DNA of 33,704 nucleotides, from the NCBI GenBank assembly GCA_030841105.1, contig JAVEDE010000086.1:1-33704 (forward strand), read 5' to 3'. The stretch comes from Pyrinomonadaceae bacterium. Its GTDB lineage: Bacteria; Acidobacteriota; Blastocatellia; Pyrinomonadales; Pyrinomonadaceae. Positions 1-8,270 of the stretch are shown here, one piece after another; within the stretch, counting starts at the first letter, position 1; the number at the start of each line of letters is the position of its first letter. Position numbers and translations under genes: made by a program. Under the pieces are notes generated by a model, which did not search any database, had not been told where the DNA came from, and saw only the letters and a list, made by a program, of their open reading frames with translations.

Positions 1-2841
1 CGGGATGATGCGGCGGCGGCAGCGCGACGCCGTTCCACGGGCGCGGGCGGCGCGGCGCACGTCGAAGAGACGGAGCGGGCGGCGCGTTCGTCGGCGCGTT
101 CGCGACCCGTGCGGCGTCTCTTGGAAGGCATCGGCACGCCCGCGCGCGGCGAGTTCAAGCCCGACCCGTTTCAACTCGAAGCCTTCGCCGCGCTCGAACA
201 CGAAGACGTGCTCGTCACCGCGCCGACGGGCAGCGGCAAAACGTGGATCGCGCGCGAAGAGATCAGGCGTCTGCTCGCGGCGGGCAAGCGCGCTTGGTAC
301 ACGAGTCCGCTCAAGGCTCTCACCAACTCGAAGTATCAGGAGTTTTCCGAAGAGTTCGGCGCAGGCCAAGTCGGCATCCTGACGGGCGACCGCAAGGAGC
401 GCGCCGACGCGCCGCTCATCGTCGGCACGACCGAAGTTTATCGCAACCAACTCTTCGACGCGCTGCGCGAGGGGCGCGAACTCGGAACCGATCTCGTCAT
501 CATGGACGAGGCGCACTATCTCGCCGATGAGGAGCGCGGCCACGTCTGGGAAGAGGCGATCATCCTGACGCCGCCGCGCGTGCGCCTGCTGTTGTTGTCG
601 GCGACGGTGGGGAACGCCGAAGAGTTTGCGGCGTGGGTGGCGGAGGTGCGCGGCGTCGTTTGCGGCGTCGTCACGCGACCGGGTGCGCGCCCCGTGCCGC
701 TGCGCGCGGCCTTCCTCTATCCAGAAGGACAACTCGCCCCGCTCTTCGACGAGGCGGGACACTTCAACCCTGAGATCGCCGGTTTCCTCCAACGCGCGAG
801 CGCGCCGCGCCATTCGTCGAATCGTTTCGGCGAGCGTCGCCCGCCCGCGCGCGGGGCGCGTCTGCACATGCCGGAGATGCCGCCCGCGTCGCTTCTGTCC
901 GCGCTCGACGCCTACGACCTGCTGCCCGCAATCGTCTTTCTGCCGACGCGCCGACGCTGCGACGAGGCCGCCGCCGAAGCCGCGCTCGGCCGCCGCGACA
1001 CGGACATCGAACGACGCGAAGCGAGGCGCGTGCTGATGCGCGACTTCGCGGCCGAGCACGCGGAGATACGCAAGCATCGCCACTGGGACGCGGTGCTGCG
1101 CGGCGGCGTCGCTTCGCACCACGCGGGTCATCTGCCCGCCTGGAAACTGCTCATCGAGAAATTGATGAGCGCAGGTTTGCTCGACGCGATCTTTGCGACG
1201 GCGACCGTCGCGGCGGGCGTTGACTTCCCGGCGCGCACGGTCGTCCTCTCGAACATAGACGTGCGTCGCGGGCAGGGCTGGCGCACGCTGACGGCCTCCG
1301 AGTTTCAACAGATGACGGGGCGCGCGGGCAGGCGCGGGCGCGACCGCGTGGGCTTCATCGTCGCCGCGCCGGGCACGCACCAAGACCCGCAGAAGATGGC
1401 CGCGCTTCTCGGCGCGTCGCCCGACCCGCTCGAAAGCCAGTTCCGCGCGACTTACACGACGCTCCTTAATTTGCTCGACGCCTACGGCAACTTCGCGCAG
1501 GTGCGCGAGATCGCCGCGCGCAGTTTCGCGCACCGCGAAACCGTGGAACGCGTCGCGCGCATGGAGCAGGAACGCGCCGAGGCAGAGCGGCGCATCGAGC
1601 GGAAGTTGAGAGACGCGGGCTGTGAATTTTCGACGGACGTGGCGCGCGGGCTGGAACGTCTGGCGAGCGCGCGCGACAAGTTGACGAGCGGCGCGCCGCA
1701 GACGCGGACGGAAGTTTTTCTTAATTGGTTGTTGGAGGCGGTCGTGCCCGGCCGCGTTGTCGGCATCGGGCGCAGCAGTCGCCGTCTGGTCTTCGTCACG
1801 GAGCGGCGCGACGGGAGTTTCGTCGGCGTGCGCGAAGACGGCCGTCGCGCGTCGCTCGATTTGGCGCGCGTCGGGCGCGTCTACGCGGAAGTCTACCCGC
1901 TGACGGAGGACGCGCGCGACGTGGCCTTTGCAGACGTGCACGCCGGGCGCGCGACGCTCATGCCCGAACCGCGCCTGCGCGATGCGCGCGCCGGGGCGAA
2001 CGATGCCGTCGAGCTGATCAACGATCTGATGGACGGGCTGACAACTTCGCTCGTCGGCGCGTCGCGCGGCGAAGTTGGTGGACAGCGGGACAAAGGCGAA
2101 GTTGACGACGGCGAAGTTAACGACAGCGACGGCGCAGTTGACGACGGCGGCGGCGAAGTTAACGGCGACGAGATGCGGAAGCGTTGCGAGGAGGCTTTGT
2201 GGGCGGCGTTGCCGGACGCGGAGGCAGCCGAGCGTGCCGAGCGGCGCATCGAAGTTTTGCGCGCAGAGGTGTGGCAGCCGTTCGAGCGGCGGGCGCGCGT
2301 GCTCGAACATTTCGGCTATCTCGATTTTGACGGGGAGCGCGTCACGGAGCGCGGGCAGTGGCTCGCGGACTTGCGGCTCGACCGCCCGCTGCTCGTCGGC
2401 GAAGCGATTGAACGCAACCTCTTCGCCTCGCTCGACGCGGCGCGCGCCGCCGGACTGATGGCCGCACTCGCCGCCGACGCCGAACGCGACTACGGCGAGT
2501 TGCAACTCGACGACGCGCTCGTCTCCACGCTCGCAGAGTTCGAGCGGATCGCTTACGAGGTGGCGAGCGTCGAATGGAAGCAGGGCTTAGACCCCGCGCC
2601 GGAGATGAACTTCTCGGCGGCGGCGGCCGTGATGCGCTGGGCGAAGGGGATGAAGTGGGACGAACTCGTGCGGCAGACGCGCGCCGAAGAGGGCGACCTG
2701 TTCCGTCTGCTCTCGCGCACGGGCGAGTCGCTCATGCAGATCGGAAACTTGCGCGAGTCGCACGCGGAGGCGGCGCGCGTCGCACATGAAGCGGCGGAGA
2801 GTATCTTGCGCGAGCCGGTGCGTTCCGAGGAGATGTTGTGA
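1..2841 (+). CDS. Ski2-like DEAH-box helicase with DSHCT-like C-terminus (5' end probably outside window)
   Basis: ATP-dependent RNA/DNA helicase of the Ski2/Mtr4/HelY group. Counting from a possible GTG start at 109, the protein has 910 residues. It has a Q-like F21-Q22, Walker A APTGSGKT at 38-45, DEAH at 133-136, SAT at 164-166 and motif VI QMTGRAGRRG at 401-410. The C-terminal ~150 residues (W-x-G and EGDLFRLLSRTGESLMQI pattern) look like a DSHCT domain. The frame is open without a stop from base 1, there is no Shine-Dalgarno before GTG 109, and the upstream residues are Ala/Arg-rich. I therefore treat the gene as 5'-partial; GTG 109 remains possible. An acidic linker around codons 654-687 is made of repeated Gly-Glu-Val-Asp/Asn units and may be a recent expansion. 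Helicase identity is secure; substrate is unknown. Confidence 0.9.
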   Translation, partial: RDDAAAAARRRSTGAGGAAHVEETERAARSSARSRPVRRLLEGIGTPARGEFKPDPFQLEAFAALEHEDVLVTAPTGSGKTWIAREEIRRLLAAGKRAWYTSPLKALTNSKYQEFSEEFGAGQVGILTGDRKERADAPLIVGTTEVYRNQLFDALREGRELGTDLVIMDEAHYLADEERGHVWEEAIILTPPRVRLLLLSATVGNAEEFAAWVAEVRGVVCGVVTRPGARPVPLRAAFLYPEGQLAPLFDEAGHFNPEIAGFLQRASAPRHSSNRFGERRPPARGARLHMPEMPPASLLSALDAYDLLPAIVFLPTRRRCDEAAAEAALGRRDTDIERREARRVLMRDFAAEHAEIRKHRHWDAVLRGGVASHHAGHLPAWKLLIEKLMSAGLLDAIFATATVAAGVDFPARTVVLSNIDVRRGQGWRTLTASEFQQMTGRAGRRGRDRVGFIVAAPGTHQDPQKMAALLGASPDPLESQFRATYTTLLNLLDAYGNFAQVREIAARSFAHRETVERVARMEQERAEAERRIERKLRDAGCEFSTDVARGLERLASARDKLTSGAPQTRTEVFLNWLLEAVVPGRVVGIGRSSRRLVFVTERRDGSFVGVREDGRRASLDLARVGRVYAEVYPLTEDARDVAFADVHAGRATLMPEPRLRDARAGANDAVELINDLMDGLTTSLVGASRGEVGGQRDKGEVDDGEVNDSDGAVDDGGGEVNGDEMRKRCEEALWAALPDAEAAERAERRIEVLRAEVWQPFERRARVLEHFGYLDFDGERVTERGQWLADLRLDRPLLVGEAIERNLFASLDAARAAGLMAALAADAERDYGELQLDDALVSTLAEFERIAYEVASVEWKQGLDPAPEMNFSAAAAVMRWAKGMKWDELVRQTRAEEGDLFRLLSRTGESLMQIGNLRESHAEAARVAHEAAESILREPVRSEEML
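2068..2169 (+). repeat. Degenerate in-frame tandem repeat coding a GEV(D/N)D linker in the helicase
   Basis: Five spaced copies of the word GGCGAAGTT or GGCGCAGTT, mostly followed by (A/G)ACGAC, start at 2068, 2095, 2110, 2131 and 2152. They keep frame and encode an acidic flexible linker between the helicase core and the C-terminal domain. Unit spacing is 15-27 bases. This is seen directly in the sequence; expansion by slippage is inference. Confidence 0.75.
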
Positions 2842-2901
2842 AAGTAGTTTGCGGGTGCGAAGCGGTTTTGCAAGGGAAGGGTTCGAGGGGTTAAAAGTTT
2901 T

Positions 2902-3657
2902 ATGAGCGAGGGGTTTTATCGCGCGCTGGTAATTTACGCGCTGGCGTTTCTGTTGTTGTTCGGCGCGGCGTGCGGGCTGCGACGGACGCGTGCGAGCGAA
3001 GACGGGGGAGCGGGCATGAGGGCGGAACAGAAAGTGGCGACGGCGACTACGACAGCGACGACGCCGGTCACATACGTCGCGTTCGGTGATTCGACGGGCG
3101 TCGGCGTGGGGGCGCGCAAAGGCGGTTACGTGGCGCGCGTCTTCGAGCGCATCGAGCGCGTGCGCGCCGGGTCGAGCGTGCGCAACTTTTGCGTGAGCGG
3201 CGCGGAGACGGCCGACGTGTTGCGCGGCCAACTCACGCGCCTCGACCAGACGCGACCGACCCTTGTCACGCTCGGCATCGGCATCAATGATGTGAGCCAC
3301 GGCGTCGCCCCCGAACAGTTCGCGCGCAATTACGAAGAGATCGTCACGCGCCTGCGCAGTAAGACCGACGCGCCCATCGTCGCCACCAACATCCCGGACA
3401 TCTCGCACGCGCCGCGCGTCCCCGCCTTCCTCCACGAACAGGTGCGCGCGCGCATCCAACTCTTCAACACGCACATCGCCGAGATCGCCGCGCGTCACGA
3501 CCTGCTGCTCGTTGACGCCTACGACATGAGCCGCGAACTGATCCCCAACCACCCGGAATTTTTCTCCGCCGACGGCTTCCACCCCTCCGACGAAGGCTAC
3601 GAGTACTGGGCGAAGATGATGTGGCCGAAGGTGAAGGAAGCCATCGGGGAAGAGTGA
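2902..3657 (+). CDS. SGNH/GDSL-family hydrolase, membrane-anchored or lipoprotein
   Basis: Likely an exported esterase/lipase-type hydrolase of the SGNH fold. The 251-residue protein starts with a hydrophobic segment (residues 8-23) ending GAAC, a weak lipobox with Cys24. Block I is GDST with nucleophile Ser64, block III is GIGIND (Gly127, Asn129), and block V is DGFHP (Asp224, His227), so the catalytic set is complete. The ATG lies 60 bases after the helicase gene behind a purine-rich stretch (GAGGGG), so the two may be cotranscribed. The substrate cannot be read from sequence; cell-wall or lipid esters would fit an envelope location. Confidence 0.88.
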   Translation: MSEGFYRALVIYALAFLLLFGAACGLRRTRASEDGGAGMRAEQKVATATTTATTPVTYVAFGDSTGVGVGARKGGYVARVFERIERVRAGSSVRNFCVSGAETADVLRGQLTRLDQTRPTLVTLGIGINDVSHGVAPEQFARNYEEIVTRLRSKTDAPIVATNIPDISHAPRVPAFLHEQVRARIQLFNTHIAEIAARHDLLLVDAYDMSRELIPNHPEFFSADGFHPSDEGYEYWAKMMWPKVKEAIGEE

Positions 3658-3861
3658 AGGCCAAGGCACGTAAACTCAGAGGCGGTCGGACAAGCGAGTC
3701 AATCGTCGCTGCTCGACTTGACGCACTAACTTCCCGATACACTAGCTTCCCGGTCGAGGCGTCAGTTCGTCGCGCGGAAACTTGATGCGCGCGGCCGACG
3801 TACACACCCGCGAGCCGTTTGCATTTCGCATCCGCGGCGCTTCTTGAACCGGAGAGAAAAA

Positions 3862-4368
3862 ATGATGAGACGATTTGTGGTGTGCTTCGCCTTGCTGCTT
3901 ATAGTTTTCGTCCAGACGCAGGAGGCCGCGCCCGTGCCGCCGCCCGCGCAGGGCATCAAGTTTAAAGTCGAAGACGAGATTCTGAACCTCGTCCGGCAAC
4001 TGGCCGCGGCGCAGAAGGACTACGACGCCGCCAAGCTGGACGAGATTCTCGCGCCCGATTACGTCGAGATTTCGCCCGCGGGCGAGGTTGACCCGCGCGC
4101 GAAGGTGCTCTCTTTCTACGCGCCCGAAAAGAAGAGTGCGCGGCAGGGCGAACTCGTCTCTTACGAGTTGGACGAGATCACGAGTCGCATTTACGGCGAC
4201 ACGGCAATCGTCGTCGCGCGCCTGCCGTTCACGATGAAGACGCCCGACGGGCAGACGATGAGCCGCGCCATGCGCTGCACTTTCGTCTGCCGCAAGACGC
4301 GCGGCAAGTGGCGCATCGCCTCGGCGCAGTACACGGGCATCAGGCCGATGACCCCCGCGAAGTCCTGA
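3862..4368 (+). CDS. Secreted NTF2-like / DUF4440-type protein
   Basis: 168 residues. The N-terminus is a signal peptide (MMRRF, then a hydrophobic stretch to about residue 18). The rest matches the SnoaL/DUF4440 NTF2-like pattern: an initial helix with LVRQLAAAQKDYDAAKLDEIL, then APDYVEISPAGEV, then beta strands ending in GKWRIASAQYTGI. This fold commonly binds small ligands or is a non-catalytic pocket protein, so no specific function is assigned. ATG 3862 is preferred over the in-frame TTG at 3844 because GGAGAG (3851-3856) sits 5 bases upstream and the hydrophobic segment then starts properly. The stop codon lies inside a 20-21 base tandem repeat. Confidence 0.8.
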   Translation: MMRRFVVCFALLLIVFVQTQEAAPVPPPAQGIKFKVEDEILNLVRQLAAAQKDYDAAKLDEILAPDYVEISPAGEVDPRAKVLSFYAPEKKSARQGELVSYELDEITSRIYGDTAIVVARLPFTMKTPDGQTMSRAMRCTFVCRKTRGKWRIASAQYTGIRPMTPAKS

Positions 4369-4410
4369 CGACCCCTTGCGAAATACTGACGACTCTTGCG
4401 AAGTCCTGAG
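4357..4410 (+). repeat. Three imperfect ~20-bp tandem units spanning the stop codon of the NTF2-like gene
   Basis: Units begin GCGAAGTCCTGACGAC at 4357, GCGAAATACTGACGAC at 4378 and GCGAAGTCCTGAG at 4398. The first includes the gene's own TGA at 4366-4368, so the duplicated word carries the stop codon. No hairpin was seen here. Origin by local tandem duplication is inference. Confidence 0.8.
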
Positions 4411-4495
4411 TTGCGAGTTCGCTGTGCTAGTATTTGACGTGGAACGAACGCGCGGGCGTGGGCGTATAGGCACGTTGAAGGAGTGATTTTTACTT

Positions 4496-4786
4496 ATGGC
4501 TGAAGCAAACGACACACGCTACCACACCGGCGACACGCTCTCGGACGCGCTGCGGTTTTTGTGCGACGCGTCATACGCCGTCCTGCCGCGCGACGTGGCT
4601 TACAAGTTCGGCGAGTTCGAGAAAAATTTCTGGGGCGGCGTCGGCTGGCTCGCGGACAAGAAGATCAGTTGGATTGACGAAGCCCTGCGCGGCGGCGACC
4701 GCCTGCGCGAAGAGTGGCAGCAGCGTTGCAAACGCGACGACGCGCCGCCGCAAGCAACACCGCCTCCGCCGGAGGGGATGGGTTAA
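4496..4786 (+). CDS. Small conserved-looking unknown protein
   Basis: 96 residues, soluble, with an aromatic/charged core (FGEFEKNFWGGVGWLADKKISWIDEALRGG) and a proline-rich tail (PPQATPPPPEG). There is no signal peptide, membrane segment or catalytic motif. A clear AAGGAG (4478-4483) lies 12 bases before the ATG, slightly long but supportive. It sits between the NTF2-like gene and ispH on the same strand. I do not recognise the family. Confidence 0.65.
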   Translation: MAEANDTRYHTGDTLSDALRFLCDASYAVLPRDVAYKFGEFEKNFWGGVGWLADKKISWIDEALRGGDRLREEWQQRCKRDDAPPQATPPPPEGMG

Positions 4787-4890
4787 GGAATCTTTGAGTT
4801 GAGATCGGCGCGAGGCGTTCGAGCAGTTTGCTTCAGCGCGCGACCTTCAACTCAAAAGCTCGCGAAGTGAAATTTCGGAAGGGAACGCGC

Positions 4891-5769
4891 ATGCAGGTTT
4901 TGTTGGCCGAGGAGTACGGGTTCTGTTTCGGCGTCGAACGCGCCGTCGAGATGGTGGAGGGCGCGCTCTCCGAGGGCGCGCGCGTCCGCACTCTGGGGCC
5001 GCTCATCCACAACACGCAGGAGATCGAACGCCTCGAAGCGCACGGCGTCGCGACGATTGACGCGCCGACGGACGTTGAGGGCGAGGTGACGGCCGTCATC
5101 CGCGCCCACGGCGTCACGCCCGAAGTGCAGCGCGAACTCGAAGCGCGCGCCGCGCACGTCATTGACGCGACGTGCCCGTTCGTGACCAAGGTGCAGAAAC
5201 TCGCCGAGCGCGCCGCCGCCGAAGGGCGCGACGTGGTGGTCGTCGGCAACCCGGATCACCCGGAGATGATCGGCGTCGTCGGCTACGCGCCGGATCACGC
5301 GCACGTCGTGCGCGACGCGGGCGAGGTGGCAAACTTACCCGGACGTTTGCGCGCGCCGCTCGTCGTCTCGCAGACCACGATCAAACTCAGCACCTTTCTC
5401 GAAGCCGCCGAAGCGGTGCGCGCGCGTTCCGACGGCGAGCCGCAGATCGTCAACACCATCTGCTCGGCCACGCGCGACCGGCAGGACGCCGCGCGCGCTC
5501 TGGCCGGACACGTCGAAGCCTTCTACGTCATCGGCGGCAAGCATTCGTCGAACAGTCTGAAACTGCTCTCGGTCTGCAAGGAGAGTTGCGAGCGCAGCTT
5601 TTTGATCGAGACGCCGGAGGAGATTGACGCGGAAGATTTGCGCGGCGTCGAACGCGTGGGCGTGACCGCCGGGGCTTCGACGCCCAACTGGCTCATTGAA
5701 CAGGTCGTCGCGCGACTGCGCGAGATCGGCGACGGCCAAAAGGAAACAATCGGCGCGCTCGCCGGTTGA
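4891..5769 (+). CDS. ispH: 4-hydroxy-3-methylbut-2-enyl diphosphate reductase
   Basis: Last enzyme of the MEP isoprenoid pathway. It reduces HMBPP to IPP and DMAPP with a [4Fe-4S] cluster in the cytoplasm. The three cluster cysteines are visible: Cys12 in GFCFGV, Cys95 in DATCPFV and Cys191 in NTICSATRDRQ. Substrate-binding His40 (GPLIHNTQ) and His73 (RAHGVTP) are also present. At 292 residues it has the normal family length. ATG 4891 is preferred over an in-frame TTG at 4828 because GGAAGGGA (4877-4884) lies 6 bases upstream and MQVLLAEEYGFCFGVERAV aligns with the usual N-terminus. Followed by tandem words and a strong terminator. Confidence 0.97.
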   Translation: MQVLLAEEYGFCFGVERAVEMVEGALSEGARVRTLGPLIHNTQEIERLEAHGVATIDAPTDVEGEVTAVIRAHGVTPEVQRELEARAAHVIDATCPFVTKVQKLAERAAAEGRDVVVVGNPDHPEMIGVVGYAPDHAHVVRDAGEVANLPGRLRAPLVVSQTTIKLSTFLEAAEAVRARSDGEPQIVNTICSATRDRQDAARALAGHVEAFYVIGGKHSSNSLKLLSVCKESCERSFLIETPEEIDAEDLRGVERVGVTAGASTPNWLIEQVVARLREIGDGQKETIGALAG

Positions 5770-5780
5770 GTCACGCGTGG

Positions 5781-5802
5781 GTTGAATTGAAGTTGAATTG
5801 AA
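5781..5802 (+). repeat. Perfect 11-bp tandem duplication after the ispH stop
   Basis: GTTGAATTGAA occurs twice in direct succession (5781-5791 and 5792-5802). It starts 11 bases after the ispH stop codon (TGA 5767-5769), which itself sits in the related word GGTTGAG. Visible directly; function unknown. Confidence 0.7.
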
Positions 5803-5847
5803 AGACCGCACAAAGGTCGGACTAAGGCCGCAGTAAAGTAATAAAGT

Positions 5848-5877
5848 AAAAAGCCGCTCGGAGTCGAGCGGCTTTTT
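5848..5877. terminator. Bidirectional intrinsic terminator between ispH and the convergent HEAT-like gene
   Basis: A perfect 13-bp inverted repeat, AAAAAGCCGCTCG (5848-5860) and CGAGCGGCTTTTT (5865-5877), with a GAGT loop. It has an A run on one side and a T run on the other, so it can end transcription from both strands. Convergent gene placement agrees. Confidence 0.92.
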
Positions 5878-5915
5878 AGTTTCTCTGCGTTAGTTTCTTT
5901 AGGGCGTCGTCGTCT

Positions 5916-6563
5916 TTACAGTTCGTCTTCTTCGCTGGCGTCGGCGCGCTCTAAGGCGCTCACGACCCAGCGGGCTTCTTCCGAACCGTAATCGTCGGCC
6001 TGTAGTTCGAGCGCGTCGCGCGCCACGTCTGCGTCTACGGGGTCGCCGAGCAGTTCGACGAGCACGCCAGTGGGCGACTGCGCGAGGGCTTCGTGCGCGA
6101 GGGCGCGCACGCTCGGATTCGGATGGCGCGCCAGTTCGCACACCTCGCCGGGCGGAAGGCGCGCGGCGAAGGTGTCGGCGAGCACGTCCACGCGCGCGTA
6201 GTCGCGGACGACGAGGGCGCGCTCCAATAGTTGCGCGAAGACTTCGGCCGAACGCGCCTCGGCGTGCAGGACGCGCGCGCAGGTCTCGGCCATGCGCGTC
6301 AGTTCGCTGACCTCTTCGGTGCTGAGGACGCGCTCGCCCGTCTCTTTAGCGCGCCCGTCGAGCGCGGCGAGCAGGCGGCTGAGTTCCCATTCGGAGCGCG
6401 CGTCGTAGGGCGCGCCGCCGCGCGTCGTCATGGTCGGCGCGACGGGAGAGGCCGACGTGAGAGCGCGCTCGACGAGGCTGCGCGTCGAAGGGCGCAAGCC
6501 CTGCCACACGCTCGCCACGCGCCCGCCGAATTCCTGAATCGTGATGCCGGAAGTTTTCTGCAT
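5916..6563 (-). CDS. Helical HEAT-like repeat protein, function unknown
   Basis: 215 residues, Leu/Ala/Glu/Arg-rich, with no signal peptide or membrane segment. The C-terminal half shows HEAT-type alternation (ELARHPNPSVRALAHEALAQ followed by a second unit, then a DPVDADVARDALELQ unit), suggesting a short alpha solenoid for protein contacts. The N-terminal half contains ARSEWELSRLLAALDGRA and is probably helical too. The ATG at 6563 has only a distant GAGGA upstream, so the start is moderately certain. The gene converges on ispH with a shared terminator. Confidence 0.72.
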   Translation of the reverse strand: MQKTSGITIQEFGGRVASVWQGLRPSTRSLVERALTSASPVAPTMTTRGGAPYDARSEWELSRLLAALDGRAKETGERVLSTEEVSELTRMAETCARVLHAEARSAEVFAQLLERALVVRDYARVDVLADTFAARLPPGEVCELARHPNPSVRALAHEALAQSPTGVLVELLGDPVDADVARDALELQADDYGSEEARWVVSALERADASEEDEL

Positions 6564-6714
6564 AATGACAAACGCGCGGGACGCTTCCTCTTAGACCACC
6601 CGCGCGCGAAATATCATACCTTAAAAAGCACCCGTGACGAAGAGACTGTTACGGGGAAAAACAAAATATCTTGCGGCACGCCCGCGGGCGCACCACAAAA
6701 TACTGACCGCCGCC

Positions 6715-6972
6715 TTAAAGCTTACTTTCGGCCGGGTTGTGATCAACGATCTCGGTGATGATGTCGAAGGTGATCTTGACCACCTCGCCGTCGGGGCGTT
6801 GGATTTTGACGCTCGGCTTGGTGAGTGCTTGCGTCGTCTTCATGCTCTTGACGAGGCCGCGCACGCGCGTCCCGTCCTCGGTCACGATCTCGATGTTGTC
6901 TTTGTTGTAGAGCGGCTGCAAGGCAGCGAGGGCTTTAACTACTTCCACTGGTCGGGGCCTCATTCTTTCCAT
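6715..6972 (-). CDS. Small Sm/SH3-like beta-barrel protein, possibly RNA-binding
   Basis: 85 residues. After a short helix (VEVVKALAALQPLYNKDNIEIV) come alternating strands (IEIVTEDGTRVRGLVKSM, KPSVKIQRPDGEVVKITFDIITEIV). This pattern suits a small beta barrel of the Sm/SH3/YlxR-like size class. The Hfq signature is absent, so I do not call it Hfq. Two ATGs lie at 6972 and 6963; a GAAAGA before the second makes 6963 a possible true start. The gene is followed (minus strand) by ~150 bases without recognisable features and then the HEAT-like gene. Function is inference only. Confidence 0.7.
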   Translation of the reverse strand: MERMRPRPVEVVKALAALQPLYNKDNIEIVTEDGTRVRGLVKSMKTTQALTKPSVKIQRPDGEVVKITFDIITEIVDHNPAESKL

Positions 6973-7082
6973 CTGACAATTTTCCGGTCGCCGTTTGCGC
7001 CGCGGTCTGTGCGTTTGTGTCGCGCGGGCAAAAGTTTATGTCGCGGGCGTATGAATGTGCAACCGGGGTGCGCGAGTTGGCG

Positions 7083-7088
7083 TATAAT
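7083..7088 (+). promoter_or_regulatory. Consensus -10 box upstream of the zinc-ribbon/PDZ gene
   Basis: TATAAT stands 72 bases before the ATG at 7160 in an otherwise GC-rich stretch. No good -35 hexamer is found at 16-18 bases upstream (nearest weak match TGCAAC, 7058-7063), so this is only a candidate. Confidence 0.4.
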
Positions 7089-7159
7089 TCTCGACGCCAG
7101 AACACGACCGGACGCCCCGCGCGGCATCCGCCATTCCAGCACACGACGGGGAAAACTCT

Positions 7160-8176
7160 ATGGAAACCGAAACTCAACGCGCCGAAAAAGAGGCTGCTGC
7201 GAACCCGCAAAGCTGCCCCAGTTGCGGCACGGCGCTCGTGGGCGGGATGCGCTTCTGCCGCGCGTGCGGGTATCGTCTCGGCGAGGGCATGGCCGAGTAC
7301 GTGGAGACGGTGCGCCTCGACCGCGTGCCCGACATGGCGGGCATGGGCGCGGGCAATCAGTCTTTGACGAACCCGGCGGCGGGCGCGCAGACGACGCTGA
7401 TATCGCCCGTCGCTCCCATGCCGCCGCAGAGTTTGGGTCACGGCCGACGCCGCAAGGGGCGGAAGAAGTGGCTGGCGTTCCTGATCGCGTTCCTGTTGTT
7501 CATCCCGCTTGTGGGGGTGGGCGGCGCGTTTCTGTTTCGCGCCATTAGAGACACGGCGCAGCGAAGCGTCGGGTTTCGGCAGCAGCAGCGCGACGTGGCG
7601 CGCTCTTTCTTCGGCGCGGAGGAGTTCGGCGACACCGAGGGCGAGCAGGGCGCAATCGTCGAGGGCGCGATGCCCGGCAGTCCGGCCGAACGCGCCGGGC
7701 TGCTCGACGGCGACATCATCACCAAGTTCGACGGGCGGCCGGTGAACGGCGAAGACGCCATGCGCGAAGTGCTGGGCGCGACGCGCATCGGCAAGACGGT
7801 GGAGGTCGTCTATGTCCGCGACGGCGAGATGAAGACCACGCAGTTGACGACCATCTCCAGCGCGGATTACAACGGCGACGCCTTCATGCCGAAAGAGAGA
7901 GGTCTGCTCGGCATTGAGGCCACGGATCGCGTGCCTATCGAGGGCACGAAGATCGTGGGCATACGTCTCGGCGAGGTGTACGCCAACCGCCCCGCCGATC
8001 TGGCCGGTCTCAAGGATGGCGATATCGTCGTCGAGTTCGACGGCAAGCCCGTCCGTACCGAGGAGGGACTGAACGGTTATATCAACCGCGCCAAACCCGC
8101 CAGCACGGTTGATGTCGTGGTCTACCGAGAGGGGCAGCGCATCAAGATTCCCGTCAAGATGGGGCGGCGGACGTAA
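7160..8176 (+). CDS. Zinc-ribbon, single-pass membrane protein with two PDZ domains
   Basis: 338 residues in four parts. A zinc ribbon spans residues 19-36 (Cys19, Cys22, Cys33, Cys36). A low-complexity linker follows. A basic patch (RRRKGRKK) leads into one membrane helix at about 104-126. Two PDZ domains come next: the first around SPAERAGLLDGDIITKFDG, the second around NRPADLAGLKDGDIVVEFDG. No trypsin-like or other protease domain is present, so this is not DegP; it may be a scaffold that presents a peptide-binding surface outside the membrane while the zinc ribbon stays in the cytoplasm (topology inferred from the basic patch). A zinc-ribbon membrane protein of different architecture is encoded at 9718. 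Confidence 0.88.
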   Translation: METETQRAEKEAAANPQSCPSCGTALVGGMRFCRACGYRLGEGMAEYVETVRLDRVPDMAGMGAGNQSLTNPAAGAQTTLISPVAPMPPQSLGHGRRRKGRKKWLAFLIAFLLFIPLVGVGGAFLFRAIRDTAQRSVGFRQQQRDVARSFFGAEEFGDTEGEQGAIVEGAMPGSPAERAGLLDGDIITKFDGRPVNGEDAMREVLGATRIGKTVEVVYVRDGEMKTTQLTTISSADYNGDAFMPKERGLLGIEATDRVPIEGTKIVGIRLGEVYANRPADLAGLKDGDIVVEFDGKPVRTEEGLNGYINRAKPASTVDVVVYREGQRIKIPVKMGRRT

Positions 8177-8178
8177 AA

Positions 8179-8266
8179 GCAGCATTCAGGAGACAGAAAA
8201 CAGGAGTCAGAAGAAAGGCAAGACAGCTTTCGTTCTGACTCCTGTTTTCTATCTCCTGAATGCTGC
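8179..8266. repeat. Long near-perfect palindrome (34-bp arms) between convergent genes
   Basis: Arms 8179-8212 and 8233-8266 match at 33 of 34 positions. The 20-base spacer adds a further GAAAG/CTTTC pair. The left arm starts two bases after the stop codon of the PDZ gene, and the right arm ends just before the stop of the convergent gene at 8271. There is no T-run, so it is not a standard intrinsic terminator, though it may act as one or as an mRNA 3' end stabiliser. Confidence 0.9.
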
Positions 8267-8270
8267 TCCC

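Noticed and set aside
2587..3669. A 360-codon minus-strand frame across the helicase end and SGNH gene
   Set aside because: Spans an intergenic junction and opposes two well-supported genes; no start signal or domain.
6715..6972. Calling the 85-residue protein Hfq
   Set aside because: Beta-barrel-like pattern only; the Hfq Sm2 signature is missing.
6935..8185. A 416-codon minus-strand frame opposite the PDZ gene
   Set aside because: Antisense shadow; the plus strand shows zinc ribbon, membrane helix and two PDZ domains.
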